DNA of 64,000 nucleotides, from positions 20,785-84,784 of the forward strand of contig DFIU01000015.1 in NCBI GenBank assembly GCA_002371465.1, written 5' to 3'. Source of the DNA: Lachnospiraceae bacterium UBA3689. Its GTDB lineage: Bacteria; Bacillota; Clostridia; Lachnospirales; Lachnospiraceae. A program made the translations under genes and the position numbers. The stretch's first letter is position 1; the number at the start of each line of letters is the position of its first letter. Below the pieces are notes generated by a model, which worked only from the letters and a program-made list of their open reading frames with translations, was not told the DNA's origin and did not search any database. This document shows, in pieces, positions 7,628 to 16,472 of the stretch.

Positions 7628-8980
7628 ATGATGGCGAAAAAGTCCGAATCCGACGGAACGATGAACCTCTTTGATTATATGACGGAGCAATCCCGTACCC
7701 GGGAATCTCCCCTTGCCTCCCGGATGCGGCCCCGCACGCTGGAGGGGGTTGCCGGTCAGCAGCACATCATCGGCAGGGGCAAGCTGCTCTACCGCGCCAT
7801 CAAGGCGGATAAATTAAGTTCGGTCATTTTCTACGGACCTCCGGGAACGGGCAAGACGACCCTGGCACGGGTGATTGCCAATACGACAAATGCCAATTTC
7901 AGGCAGCTCAACGCGACGACCTCCGGCAAGAAGGATATGGAAGAGGTCATTGCCTTTGCCAAGCAGCAGCTGGGGGGCTACGGAAAACGGACCATCCTCT
8001 TTATCGATGAGATTCACCGCTTCAACAAATCCCAGCAGGACTATCTCTTACCCTATGTGGAGGACGGAACGGTCATCTTGATCGGGGCGACGACGGAAAA
8101 TCCCTATTTTGAGGTAAACTCCGCTCTGCTTTCCAGGTCGACCATCTTTGAGCTAAAGCCCCTGTCCAAGGCGGACATCGCTTCCCTTTTGGATCGCGCC
8201 ATGAAGGACCCGGACCGGGGACTGGGCAGCTACCGGGCGGAATTGTTGCCGGAGGCAAGGGATTTTCTGGCGGATGTGGCAGGCGGGGACGCCAGGTCTG
8301 CTCTAAACGCTCTGGAACTGGCGGTCATGACAACTGACCGGGATGCAGATGGAAAGATGACCATTGATCTTGAAACGGCGCAGGACTGCATCCAGAAGAG
8401 AGCCGTCCACTATGACAAGGATGGAGACCAGCACTACGACACGATCTCTGCCTTTATCAAGAGTATGCGGGGGTCCGATCCCGACGCGGCAACCTACTAT
8501 CTGGCGAAAATGCTGCTGGCGGGGGAAGATATCAAATTCATTTCCCGCAGAATCATGATCTGCGCCGCCGAAGACGTGGGCCTGGCAGATCCCCAGGCGA
8601 TCGTCGTTGCGACTTCCTGCGCTCAGGCTGTGGAGCGGGTCGGGATGCCGGAAGCCCAGATTATCCTGGCGGAAGCCGCTAACTATGTGGCGACTGCCCC
8701 CAAGAGCAATGCCAGCTGCAACGCCATTTTCGCCGCGGAGCGATCCGTCAGGGAAGTTAAGACGACCGTCCCGGTTCATTTGCAGGATGCCCACTATGCC
8801 TCCCACGAAGATCTGGGTCACGGCGTCGGCTATCGCTACGCCCACGATTATCCCAACCACTGGGTCGACCAGCAGTACCTGCCGGATGAGATAAAGGACG
8901 CCCGCTTCTATGAGCCGACCGATATCGGGCATGAAGCTGAAATTAGGGGTCATTTTGACCGCGTGAAGGGGCACCACTAA
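7628..8980 (+). CDS. rarA: Replication-associated recombination protein A (RarA/MgsA)
   Basis: A clamp-loader-like AAA+ ATPase that acts at stalled replication forks. Walker A is GPPGTGKTT (near residue 71), Walker B is FIDEIHRFNKSQQD (near 125), and sensor 1 is IGATTENPYFEVNSALLSR. The C-terminal half has the tetramerisation region with AEDVGLADPQA and LGYRY-like motifs of the family. It is 450 aa, family-typical. GGAGGAAC precedes a double ATG at 7628/7631, so the start may be one codon later. It stands alone, and its terminator is shared with the convergent DUF4364 gene. Confidence 0.95.
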   Translation: MMAKKSESDGTMNLFDYMTEQSRTRESPLASRMRPRTLEGVAGQQHIIGRGKLLYRAIKADKLSSVIFYGPPGTGKTTLARVIANTTNANFRQLNATTSGKKDMEEVIAFAKQQLGGYGKRTILFIDEIHRFNKSQQDYLLPYVEDGTVILIGATTENPYFEVNSALLSRSTIFELKPLSKADIASLLDRAMKDPDRGLGSYRAELLPEARDFLADVAGGDARSALNALELAVMTTDRDADGKMTIDLETAQDCIQKRAVHYDKDGDQHYDTISAFIKSMRGSDPDAATYYLAKMLLAGEDIKFISRRIMICAAEDVGLADPQAIVVATSCAQAVERVGMPEAQIILAEAANYVATAPKSNASCNAIFAAERSVREVKTTVPVHLQDAHYASHEDLGHGVGYRYAHDYPNHWVDQQYLPDEIKDARFYEPTDIGHEAEIRGHFDRVKGHH

Positions 8981-9041
8981 GGGAAGAATCTCCACTGAAT
9001 AGTAGGGGGAGTCATACTAATAAAGTGAATTAGAGAAAAGA

Positions 9042-9077
9042 GGGGATGCTTCGGCCAAAAAGCATCCCCTTGTCTAT
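9042..9077. terminator. Terminator between rarA and DUF4364 gene
   Basis: A perfect 10-bp stem GGGGATGCTT/AAGCATCCCC with an 8-base loop. A T-rich stretch follows on the + strand, and on the - strand a weaker T-containing tail. It probably serves both convergent genes. Confidence 0.85.
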
Positions 9078-9104
9078 TTGAAATGAAAAAAGAGTTGAGG
9101 TGGC

Positions 9105-9617
9105 TTAGAGCAGGGTATTCATGACCTGCATATAGATTTCCTGGCTCTTGTCCGGCCAGCGGGAGCAGACCCGGTCCGCCTCCTCCTCGGTTGTGACATT
9201 GATGGTCAGGTCGATGACCTTTTCTTTTCCCTCCGACACGATACAGTGGACGGCGTAGGTCCCATCCTCATTTAATTCATAGTCCGCCAGCGTACAGCTC
9301 TCGGACCGAAGCTCAAAGGCATTTTTCTTCAAATACTCGTCGATATCCTTTTTGATCGCAAAGGAAATCTCCGAACTGAAGTATTCCAGCGTCTTTTCTC
9401 CGTCCAGTGTGGACTGATACTGGGAGGTGTTGCGGATCTTTTCGACCGTAATCAGTTTGGCGTCGAGCAGATCGTTGATGGCTTCCTGAACATGAAAATA
9501 GTCGGTGTAGTCCTGACCGATGATAAAATCGGTCAGCTGCGTGTTGGAAAGCGGAAAATTCACTTTTCGCAGCATATATAAAATGATCAGTTTATAGAGT
9601 GTAAGTCCCTCTGCCAT
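9105..9617 (-). CDS. DUF4364 family protein
   Basis: A clostridial family of unknown role with a winged-helix-like N-terminal half (residues 1-75: LYKLIILYMLRKVNFPLSNT, then TDYFHVQEAINDLLDAKLI), so a transcription regulator is possible. The second half is an alpha/beta region (TYAVHCIVSEGKEKVIDLTI). The frame opens at 9650, but the ATG at 9617 has GAGGAG ten bases upstream and gives the usual MAEGLTLYK start (170 aa). It converges with rarA and is preceded by a 500-base gap leading to the amino acid transporter. Confidence 0.85.
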   Translation of the reverse strand: MAEGLTLYKLIILYMLRKVNFPLSNTQLTDFIIGQDYTDYFHVQEAINDLLDAKLITVEKIRNTSQYQSTLDGEKTLEYFSSEISFAIKKDIDEYLKKNAFELRSESCTLADYELNEDGTYAVHCIVSEGKEKVIDLTINVTTEEEADRVCSRWPDKSQEIYMQVMNTLL

Positions 9618-9800
9618 TTCGGTCTGTCTCCTCGCTAAAGGTCCTGCCATCCTCGGGACAGGATCAAAACATTCTCATAAAGAAGGCGGTCCGCCTTCGC
9701 AATAGTACAAATATAGCATGATGTGGGTTTTTCGACAAGGTGGACTCGCTGGACTTGAAAAAGTACAAGAAAAGCAAAAGAATTTCACTTTTCAACGAGA

Positions 9801-9839
9801 GAAAGTGCTATAATATGCATTTGCGTGCATAAATATGCA
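9801..9839 (+). promoter_or_regulatory. Extended -10 promoter with palindromic half-sites
   Basis: TGCTATAAT (9806-9814) is an extended -10; the -35 is weak. Overlapping and following it, TATGCA, TGCATA and TATGCA alternate (9814-9839), making a perfect palindrome TGCATAAATATGCA at 9826-9839. The palindrome would cover the transcription start, as a repressor site should. It resembles ArgR boxes in size and A/T centre, and an amino acid importer lies downstream, but the regulator is not proven. Confidence 0.5.
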
Positions 9840-9989
9840 GGCGATCGGAAGTGTAAATCAGCTTTATCGGGGCAGAGGCATTTTCATCAAAGTGTTGGTT
9901 AGGCGCGGGATTTGGGGAGTCTTTTTAAGCTGCTTATGGAGATCGGTTTATGAGCGGAAGGATTGGCACTCGGATCGAATGAAAGTACA

Positions 9990-10018
9990 TTGACTTTAGT
10001 ACTGTGAAATGCTAAAAT
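9990..10018 (+). promoter_or_regulatory. Second promoter for the amino acid ABC operon
   Basis: TTGACT (9990-9995), a 17-base spacer and TAAAAT (10013-10018) with an extended TG. It lies 100 bases before the binding-protein gene. Together with the element near 9806, the 500-base gap therefore holds two plausible starts. Confidence 0.65.
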
Positions 10019-10064
10019 TCTGAATTGATAAAGTTGTACACAAACCGGTATACAGTTGATCGAA

Positions 10065-10091
10065 AAGCGGCTGATTTGAAATCTGCCGCTT
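10065..10091 (+). other. Leader hairpin before the binding-protein gene
   Basis: AAGCGGC (10065-10071) pairs with GCCGCTT (10085-10091), and GAT/ATC extends the stem inside. There is no T run, so it is not a terminator. It sits 18 bases before the AGGAGG site and may protect the mRNA 5' end or tune translation. Confidence 0.5.
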
Positions 10092-10119
10092 GAGATAAAA
10101 CAGGGTTTAGGAGGAAGGT

Positions 10120-10965
10120 ATGATGAAGATGACAAAGGTTGCGGCACTTTTTCTGGCAGGTGCAATGACAGTATCGCTGGCTGCCTGTGGTGGATCAAAG
10201 GATGGGGCAGCTGCGGCGGGTCAGGCGGCAGAGGCGGCCGCTTCGGCTGCTGCTTCAGCAGGTCAGACACTCGAGGATATTAAGAAGAGCGGCAAGATCA
10301 CCATGGTGACAAATGCGGAGTTTGAGCCGTTTGAATACAAGGACCACGACCAGGTCGTTGGAATCGACGCGGATATTGCCAAGGAGATCGCGGATAAGCT
10401 GGGCGTTAAGCTGGAAATCACGGATATCGCCTTTGACGCCTGCGTACCGTCTCTTACGACCGGTAAGGCAGACTTCTGTGCGGCAGGAATGACGGTCACT
10501 CCGGACCGGCAGAAAAATGTGGATTTCACGGATCCTTATTATAACGCGTCTCAGGCTATCATCGTCCGCAAGGACAGCAAGATCAAGTCGAGAGAAGATC
10601 TCAACGGCAAAGTCGTCGGTGTTCAGCAGGGAACGACCGGTGACATCTACTGCACTAATGAGGACGGCAAGTCTGAGGTTAAGGTAAAGGAAGTCAAGCG
10701 TTACCCCAAGGGCATGGATGCGGTTGCAGATATGATGGGCGGCAGAATTGACGCCGTTGTCATTGACAATTTCCCGGCTGACAAGTATGTCTCCAAGAAC
10801 GCGGATAAGATCCAGAAGCTGGACGAGGCCCTGACGGAGGAGGAATATGCGATTGCGGTTCCCAAGAACTCTGAACTGAAGGCTACCATCAATGAAGTCA
10901 TCAAGGATCTGAACGACAGCGGAAAGATGGATGAGATCGTCGGCAAGTACATCACGGCTGATTGA
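10120..10965 (+). CDS. Polar amino acid ABC transporter, binding lipoprotein
   Basis: Periplasmic-binding-protein type 2 receptor (SBP_bac_3) anchored outside the membrane. It has a lipoprotein signal with lipobox LAAC (Cys23), then an Ala/Gly-rich linker, then the ligand domain from about residue 50 (GKITMVTNAEFEPFEYKD). GIDADIAKEIADKLGVKLE and FCAAGMTVTPDRQKNVDFT are typical of the Arg/Gln/His group, and the Asp/Arg contacts to the substrate alpha-amino and carboxyl groups lie in these segments. The exact amino acid cannot be told. First gene of the importer operon; a hairpin follows it, which usually leaves more binding protein than permease. Confidence 0.93.
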   Translation: MMKMTKVAALFLAGAMTVSLAACGGSKDGAAAAGQAAEAAASAAASAGQTLEDIKKSGKITMVTNAEFEPFEYKDHDQVVGIDADIAKEIADKLGVKLEITDIAFDACVPSLTTGKADFCAAGMTVTPDRQKNVDFTDPYYNASQAIIVRKDSKIKSREDLNGKVVGVQQGTTGDIYCTNEDGKSEVKVKEVKRYPKGMDAVADMMGGRIDAVVIDNFPADKYVSKNADKIQKLDEALTEEEYAIAVPKNSELKATINEVIKDLNDSGKMDEIVGKYITAD

Positions 10966-10997
10966 TCATTGATCGGATTTTACATAAGACAGGTCAA

Positions 10998-11024
10998 CAT
11001 GCAGCTTGCAAAGGCTGCATGTTT
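10998..11024 (+). terminator. Intercistronic hairpin after the binding-protein gene
   Basis: CATGCAGC (10998-11005) pairs with GCTGCATG (11014-11021), followed by TTT. It is a weak terminator or 3' stabiliser that would lower permease relative to receptor. Confidence 0.65.
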
Positions 11025-11062
11025 ATCCGTTCATATAAAAATAATTCAGATGGGGATTTTAC

Positions 11063-11758
11063 ATGAGCTTTTCAGATAGGTTATATACAGACTTCATCGA
11101 ACAGGGCAGATACATGTACCTGGTGAAGGGACTTGGAAATACGCTGCTCATCACGGCGGGCGCCCTGCTCCTTGGCGTCATTCTCGGCGTATTTGCGGCA
11201 ATCGTCAATGTCACTTACGCAAACAGTCACAAAAAAGGACCGGTGATTCGGGTACTTAAAACGATTGTCACTTTATATGTCACAATCATACGAGGAACGC
11301 CGGTTGTCGTCCAGCTGATGCTCATGTATTTTGCGATCTGGAAGAGCGGGGCGCCCATTGTGGTCGCTATCGTTTCCTTCGGTATCAATTCCGGCGCCTA
11401 TGTGTCGGAAGTCATCCGAAGCGGCATCCAGTCCGTCGACCGCGGACAGACGGAGGCGGGCCGGTCGCTGGGACTAAACAGCAGGCAGACCATGACGAGA
11501 ATCATTTTGCCCCAGGCTTTTAAAAATGTCGCGCCGGCAATCTTCAACGAATTTATTTCCCTGGTCAAGGAGACTTCCGTCGCCGGTTATGCCGGCATCC
11601 AGGACCTGACCAAGGGCGGGGATATCATCCGGTCCATCACCTACGATGCCTTCCCTCCGCTTCTTGTCGTCGCCCTGGTCTATCTGGTGATCGTCATCGG
11701 GCTGACCCAGGTGCTGCATGTCATTGAAAGGAGGCTGGCTCAAAGTGACCTCAGATAA
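11063..11758 (+). CDS. Polar amino acid ABC transporter, permease
   Basis: A 231-residue HisM/GlnP-type inner-membrane subunit with about five helices. The first is at residues 25-50 (TLLITAGALLLGVILGVFAA). The coupling EAA loop EAGRSLGLNSRQTMTRIILP lies near residues 132-151, and the conserved ETSVAGYAGIQDL comes later. It works as a homodimer with the ATPase encoded next. Its last 14 bases overlap the ATPase gene, so translation is coupled. Confidence 0.94.
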   Translation: MSFSDRLYTDFIEQGRYMYLVKGLGNTLLITAGALLLGVILGVFAAIVNVTYANSHKKGPVIRVLKTIVTLYVTIIRGTPVVVQLMLMYFAIWKSGAPIVVAIVSFGINSGAYVSEVIRSGIQSVDRGQTEAGRSLGLNSRQTMTRIILPQAFKNVAPAIFNEFISLVKETSVAGYAGIQDLTKGGDIIRSITYDAFPPLLVVALVYLVIVIGLTQVLHVIERRLAQSDLR

Positions 11759-12497
11759 GAATATGATCGCGATTAAAGATCTTCACAAGACCTTCCACAA
11801 TGCCTCGGGGGCGGTGGAAGTATTAAAAGGAATCGACCTCGATATCAAGACCGGTGAAAAGGTCGTCATTATCGGTCCGTCCGGTTCCGGCAAATCAACC
11901 CTGCTTCGCTGCATGAACCTGTTGGAGGAGCCGACTAAGGGCGAGGTCTGGTTCGACGGGATGCAGATCAACAAAAAGGGCGTCAACATCGATGAAGTCC
12001 GGTCCCGCATGGGCATGGTCTTTCAGCATTTCAACCTCTTCCCGCATCTGACGGTGAGAAAGAATATCACCCTCGCCCCGGTGCTTTTAAAAATGCAGAG
12101 TCAAGAGGAGGCGGATGCCCAGGCTGTCAAACTGCTGGATCGGGTCGGTTTGGCGGATAAGATCGACGCCTATCCCAACCAGCTCTCCGGCGGGCAGAAG
12201 CAGAGAATCGCGATTGTGCGGTCCCTTGCCATGAATCCCAAAATGATGCTCTTTGACGAGCCGACTTCGGCGCTCGATCCGGAGATGGTCGGAGAAGTCC
12301 TCCGTGTCATGAAGGAGCTGGCGGATGAAGGAATGACCATGGCTGTGGTCACGCACGAGATGAATTTTGCTAAGGAAGTTGCGACGAGAGTCCTGTTTGT
12401 CGATGAAGGCAGGATCCTGGAACAGAATGATCCGGAGACCTTCTTCGGAAATCCTCAGGATCCGAGACTGAAAGAATTTTTGTCAAAGGTCCTGTAA
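11745..12497 (+). CDS. Polar amino acid ABC transporter, ATP-binding protein
   Basis: A GlnQ/ArtP-type ATPase that powers the importer. Walker A is GPSGSGKST, the Q-loop is VFQHFNLFPHLT, the signature is LSGGQKQR, Walker B is MMLFDEPTSALDP, and the switch His is in VTHEMNF. The GTG at 11745 follows GGAGG (11730-11734) by 10 bases inside the end of the permease gene; the ATG at 11763 has no ribosome site. GTG gives 250 aa, family-typical. Last transporter gene; YerC follows after 63 bases and may be cotranscribed. Confidence 0.94.
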   Translation: MTSDKNMIAIKDLHKTFHNASGAVEVLKGIDLDIKTGEKVVIIGPSGSGKSTLLRCMNLLEEPTKGEVWFDGMQINKKGVNIDEVRSRMGMVFQHFNLFPHLTVRKNITLAPVLLKMQSQEEADAQAVKLLDRVGLADKIDAYPNQLSGGQKQRIAIVRSLAMNPKMMLFDEPTSALDPEMVGEVLRVMKELADEGMTMAVVTHEMNFAKEVATRVLFVDEGRILEQNDPETFFGNPQDPRLKEFLSKVL

Positions 12498-12560
12498 GCT
12501 GTGGGCGCAAGCGGTTCCGGTGATCCGGACCGGGAAAGATAAGAAACAAAGGAGATTGCA

Positions 12561-12860
12561 ATGTCGAATAAGGTACATAACGAAGCAGTCGACAGTCTGT
12601 TTGACGCCATTCTGACCCTTAAGAATAGGCAGGAATGTTATGATTTCTTCCTCGATGTCTGTACGATGAATGAGATCAACTCCCTGTCCCAGCGCTATGA
12701 AGTGGCGGGCATGCTGAGGGATAAGAAGACCTATCTGGATATATCCGAAAAGACCGGAGCGTCCACCGCGACCATCAGCCGGGTCAACCGGTCCCTGAAT
12801 TACGGAAATGACGGCTACAAGGTTGTCTGGGACCATCTCGCCGAAGAAAAGAAATCCTGA
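12561..12860 (+). CDS. YerC/YecD family TrpR-like protein
   Basis: A 99-residue all-helical protein of the TrpR-related YerC/YecD group. TMNEINSLSQRYEVAGMLRD (residues 34-53) and the helix-turn-helix TYLDISEKTGASTATISRVN (60-79) match the family. TrpR relatives bind DNA; the target of YerC proteins is not established. AAAGGAG precedes the start. It lies 63 bases after the amino acid importer and before a strong terminator, so it is probably part of that operon and could respond to amino acid supply. That link is inferred from position only. Confidence 0.92.
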   Translation: MSNKVHNEAVDSLFDAILTLKNRQECYDFFLDVCTMNEINSLSQRYEVAGMLRDKKTYLDISEKTGASTATISRVNRSLNYGNDGYKVVWDHLAEEKKS

Positions 12861-12907
12861 TAGTTGGCAGAGTTTGCCATTTGTGAAGAAAAAAGAATAT
12901 GACGGAT

Positions 12908-12946
12908 CAGAAAAGAGACTGCGGAACCCACAGTCTCTTTTCTGAT
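12908..12946 (+). terminator. Terminator after yerC homologue
   Basis: CAGAAAAGAGACTG (12908-12921) pairs perfectly with CAGTCTCTTTTCTG (12931-12944). The U-rich 3' arm acts as the tail. It ends the importer-YerC unit. Confidence 0.85.
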
Positions 12947-13053
12947 ATGTGATAAGTTTTTGCTCTAAGGTTGCCAAGTTGTACGACCTGATCAGGACCG
13001 GCAGCTTCATGCAGGTGAGTCTATCCTGACTGATTGCAACAGAAGGCGCCACC

Positions 13054-13803
13054 TTACTTTTTCTTGCCGGGGTCCTGCTCATAGGGGGCAAAGTCAATCA
13101 GCCGCTCGATCATCTGCTTCTTGACATAGACGTCAAAACTTAAGAGACAGATAAAGGCGAAGGAATCCAGATATTCCTTGTCCTTGCCCTCCGATTCAGG
13201 GAAGACATCCTTGGCGACCTTCCAGCGGTGGAAGAGGTCGCGGGACATATAGTCCGCCTGCCCCTTAACGAATTCACATGCCCGCTCATAGATATCGGAC
13301 ATGGACAGCCCTTCCTCCTTCTGGAAATGGTGATCCTCCAGGGGCTTTAGAATCTTTTCAATGTCGTTGATCGAAAGGAAATCCTTCATATAATAGACGA
13401 AAATGAGGAGGATCAGGTGTTCCTTGGAATATTTTTTGCGAACCGGCGGCGGGATCAGCTTATTTTTCGTATAATTGTTGATCATCGTTTTGGTCAGGAT
13501 CTTATCGTCCGGATAGCGCTTGCAGGACTTGAGCTTGGAATCCATGAGGGACGTGATCTGGTCCATATAAAGAGGAATATCCGGGATATCCTCCGGACGG
13601 ATGTAGTCGATCTCCGCGAACTGCCGCATTACTTCATGTAAAATGCTGTGGTGACCGGCTGCGTCAGAGGAATCCTTTTCCGACTCACCGGCTGTCTGTG
13701 CCTGTCCGGAAAATTCAGTGTTGCTGTCGGTTAAGCCAGGCAGGACCATCTGCTCGGCATCTGAAACTTTGCTGGAGTCAGTCTTGTTCTTGCGGTTTGC
13801 CAT
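13054..13803 (-). CDS. DUF1836 domain protein
   Basis: A 249-residue protein. After an unstructured polar N-terminus (1-60) comes the DUF1836 region: DIPDIPLYMDQITSLMD, then MINNYTKNKLIPPPVRKKYS (near 108-127) and LILLIFVYYMKDFLSINDIE. This is a MerR-like winged-helix fold seen across Clostridia, so DNA binding is likely, but its targets are unknown. The tail ends in basic residues. It is convergent with the preceding operon and divergent from pcrA; 284 bases separate it from pcrA with no other gene. Confidence 0.88.
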   Translation of the reverse strand: MANRKNKTDSSKVSDAEQMVLPGLTDSNTEFSGQAQTAGESEKDSSDAAGHHSILHEVMRQFAEIDYIRPEDIPDIPLYMDQITSLMDSKLKSCKRYPDDKILTKTMINNYTKNKLIPPPVRKKYSKEHLILLIFVYYMKDFLSINDIEKILKPLEDHHFQKEEGLSMSDIYERACEFVKGQADYMSRDLFHRWKVAKDVFPESEGKDKEYLDSFAFICLLSFDVYVKKQMIERLIDFAPYEQDPGKKK

Positions 13804-14087
13804 AGTGAAATGAAAATCCCTTTCTACATGAAAATAGAGGTGGTAAACAACAGATCGATGAATGAAGTTATCATCAATCGGGATAAAGTTATGATATAGT
13901 TTTTAAAACGAGAAAACAAGCTACAATTGGGAGAATGTGTCAGAAGTTATTTAACAGGTACTGGGAAAATATACAGAATGTTTTGGAGTCCGCAAGTTGA
14001 GATTTTGAGAGAACTCTTGAGATGAAGCATGTCGCGATAAGGAACCATTCTATGTTATACTGAATCATTGTTCAAAGGAGATAGGAA

Positions 14088-16334
14088 ATGGAAGAACAGG
14101 ATATTTTAGGAACTTTGAATCCCGATCAGAGGGAAGCGGCGGAAGCGACCGAGGGACCGGTGCTGATTCTGGCGGGAGCCGGGTCCGGCAAGACCCGGGT
14201 GCTGGTGCATCGGATCGCCTATATGATCGACGTCCTCGGTGTCAATCCGGGAAACATCCTGGCGATCACTTTTACCAATAAAGCGGCAGCGGAGATGAGG
14301 GAGCGGGTCGACAAGATGATCGGCTTCGGTTCCAGCCAGGTCTGGGTCAGCACCTTTCATTCGCTCTGCGTCAGGATTTTGAGAAGAAATGCGGATCTTC
14401 TGGGCTATAAGTCCAGCTTTACCATTTACGATACCGACGATCAGCTGACGCTGATGAAGAACCTGTTTAAGCAGAAAAATCTGGATTCCAAGAAGATCCG
14501 GGAGCGAGCCGTGCTGAATGCTATCTCTTCAGCGAAGGATGAGCTGGTCACACCTGACAAGTATGCGTCCATCAATAAGGACTGGTGGGGACAGCAGGTG
14601 GCGGAGCTCTATTCTGCCTATCAGGAGAGCCTTGCGGCGAACAATGCCATGGATTTCGACGATCTCATCATGAAGACGGTTGAGCTCTTTCGCAAATTCC
14701 CGGACGTTCTGAATCACTACCAGGAGCGTTTTCAGTACCTGATGGTCGACGAGTACCAGGATACCAATACGGCGCAGTTCCAGTTCGTGTCCCTGCTCGC
14801 CGGTAAGTACCGGAACCTCTGCGTCGTCGGCGATGACGACCAGAGTATTTACAAGTTCCGGGGCGCCAATATCCGCAACATTTTAAACTTTGAAAAGATT
14901 TTCCCGGATGCCCATGTCGTCAGGCTGGAACAGAATTACCGGTCGACGAAACATATTTTGGACGCGGCAAATGAAGTGATCCGCTGCAACAAGGGGCGGA
15001 AGGAGAAGAAGCTGTGGACGGAAAATGAGGAGGGCAAAAAGGTCCGCCTGAGAAGATTTTCCACGGGCTTTGACGAGGCGGAATTTACCGCAAATGAGAT
15101 TTCCCGCATGGTACGGGATGGGAAATGGGACTATAAAGACTGCGCGGTCCTCTACCGGACCAACGCCCAGTCCCGCCTCTTTGAAGAAAAATTTCTCTAC
15201 GCCAATATTCCCTATAAGATCGTCGGCGGCGTCAACTTCTACGCCAGAAAGGAAATCAAGGATATCCTGGCTTATTTAAAGACGATCAGCAATGGGGTCG
15301 ACGATCTTGCCGTTCGGCGGATCATCAATATTCCCAAGCGGGGAATCGGCGCGGCGACAATCGCCAAGGTGAGCGGCTATGCGGAGGCGGGCGGCATCAG
15401 CTTCTTCGACGCTGCCTGCGAGTGCGGCAATATCCCCGGCATGAACACCAGGGCGCAGAAGAAGATTCAGTCCTTTACCGATTCAATCGGCGTCATGCGA
15501 GCTAAGGCCGAGGATGCTTCCGTCAGCGAGCTGCTGAAATTCGTCATCGACCGGATCGGCTATGTCGAGGAACTAAAGGCAAATAACGACGAGGAGTCCG
15601 ATGCCCGGATTGAAAATATCGACGAATTGGTCTCCAAGGCTGTCCAGTACGAAGAGAAGGAGGACCATCCGACGCTGGGAGGCTTCCTGGAAGAAGTGGC
15701 TCTGATTGCGGATATCGATACCGTCGAAGAGGACGACGACCGCGTCCTTTTAATGACCCTGCATTCCGCCAAGGGACTGGAATTTCCGGTCGTCTATATG
15801 GCAGGTATGGAAGAGGGGCTCTTCCCCAGCGCCATGTCCATCAACGCGAAGAACCCGGATGAGGAGATCGAAGAGGAACGCCGCCTTGCCTACGTTGGAA
15901 TTACCCGAGCGAAACGGCTGCTGACCCTGACCTGCGCCAGGGAGCGGATGATCCGCGGCGACGTCGTCACCAGCCCCCTGTCCCGCTTTGTCCGTGAGAT
16001 TCCGCGGGAAATGGTCGATACCGGCTATGAAAATGAAACGGCATCTTCCTCATCCCAGGCAGTCTCCAAACTGGGCAGTTTCGGCCGCCATGGGGGAACT
16101 GACGGGTTCCGGGATGCTTTGAATCAGCAACCCTACTCAACGCCCAAGCCTTCTAAGATTGCGAAGGCGGAGATGGATTATGGCATCGGAGATACGGTCC
16201 ACCATGTCAAATTCGGCGACGGTGTCGTCAGGGACATTCAGGACGGGGGGCGCGATTACCAGGTTACCGTCGATTTCCCCGCCTGGGGCGTAAAGAAGAT
16301 GTTCGCGTCCTTCGCGAATTTGAAAAAAGTGTAA
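14088..16334 (+). CDS. pcrA: ATP-dependent DNA helicase PcrA (UvrD/Rep)
   Basis: An essential superfamily 1A 3'-5' helicase of Gram-positives, active in repair and in removing stalled RNA polymerase and RecA. Walker A AGAGSGKT is at residues 29-36, Walker B MVDEYQDTN near 219, and VVGDDDQSIYKFRGA, LEQNYRST and LMTLHSAKGLEFPVVYMAG follow in family order. The last 55 residues (from YGIGDTVHHVKFGDGVV) form the Tudor-like domain that contacts RNA polymerase. It is 748 aa, family-typical. A TATACT box at 14056 is a likely -10, but the -35 is poor. A ribosome site AAAGGAG precedes the ATG. Confidence 0.97.
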   Translation: MEEQDILGTLNPDQREAAEATEGPVLILAGAGSGKTRVLVHRIAYMIDVLGVNPGNILAITFTNKAAAEMRERVDKMIGFGSSQVWVSTFHSLCVRILRRNADLLGYKSSFTIYDTDDQLTLMKNLFKQKNLDSKKIRERAVLNAISSAKDELVTPDKYASINKDWWGQQVAELYSAYQESLAANNAMDFDDLIMKTVELFRKFPDVLNHYQERFQYLMVDEYQDTNTAQFQFVSLLAGKYRNLCVVGDDDQSIYKFRGANIRNILNFEKIFPDAHVVRLEQNYRSTKHILDAANEVIRCNKGRKEKKLWTENEEGKKVRLRRFSTGFDEAEFTANEISRMVRDGKWDYKDCAVLYRTNAQSRLFEEKFLYANIPYKIVGGVNFYARKEIKDILAYLKTISNGVDDLAVRRIINIPKRGIGAATIAKVSGYAEAGGISFFDAACECGNIPGMNTRAQKKIQSFTDSIGVMRAKAEDASVSELLKFVIDRIGYVEELKANNDEESDARIENIDELVSKAVQYEEKEDHPTLGGFLEEVALIADIDTVEEDDDRVLLMTLHSAKGLEFPVVYMAGMEEGLFPSAMSINAKNPDEEIEEERRLAYVGITRAKRLLTLTCARERMIRGDVVTSPLSRFVREIPREMVDTGYENETASSSSQAVSKLGSFGRHGGTDGFRDALNQQPYSTPKPSKIAKAEMDYGIGDTVHHVKFGDGVVRDIQDGGRDYQVTVDFPAWGVKKMFASFANLKKV

Positions 16335-16418
16335 ACGGTGAGAGCTGATATAGCAGATTCGCGATTGAGGTAGATCAGGTGTCTGCTTAGACTGACCGTA
16401 AGAAGATTTGGATAATAC

Positions 16419-16448
16419 AAAGCCCCGGCTTGTATGAGCCGGGGCTTT
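16419..16448. terminator. Bidirectional terminator after pcrA
   Basis: A perfect 12-bp stem AAAGCCCCGGCT/AGCCGGGGCTTT with a 6-base loop. The A and T ends make it work on both strands, serving pcrA and the convergent acidic-protein gene. Confidence 0.92.
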
Positions 16449-16472
16449 ACTATCTCTGTATTTGTCTTAAAA

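Noticed and set aside
10013..10030. CodY-like box (AATTCTGAATT) near the second importer promoter
   Set aside because: Only about 9 of 15 bases match the CodY consensus, which is too few for AT-rich sequence.
9651..10119. T-box leader upstream of the amino acid importer
   Set aside because: I looked for the conserved T-box bulge sequence and a specifier stem in the 500-base gap and found neither; promoters and a palindrome explain the region better.
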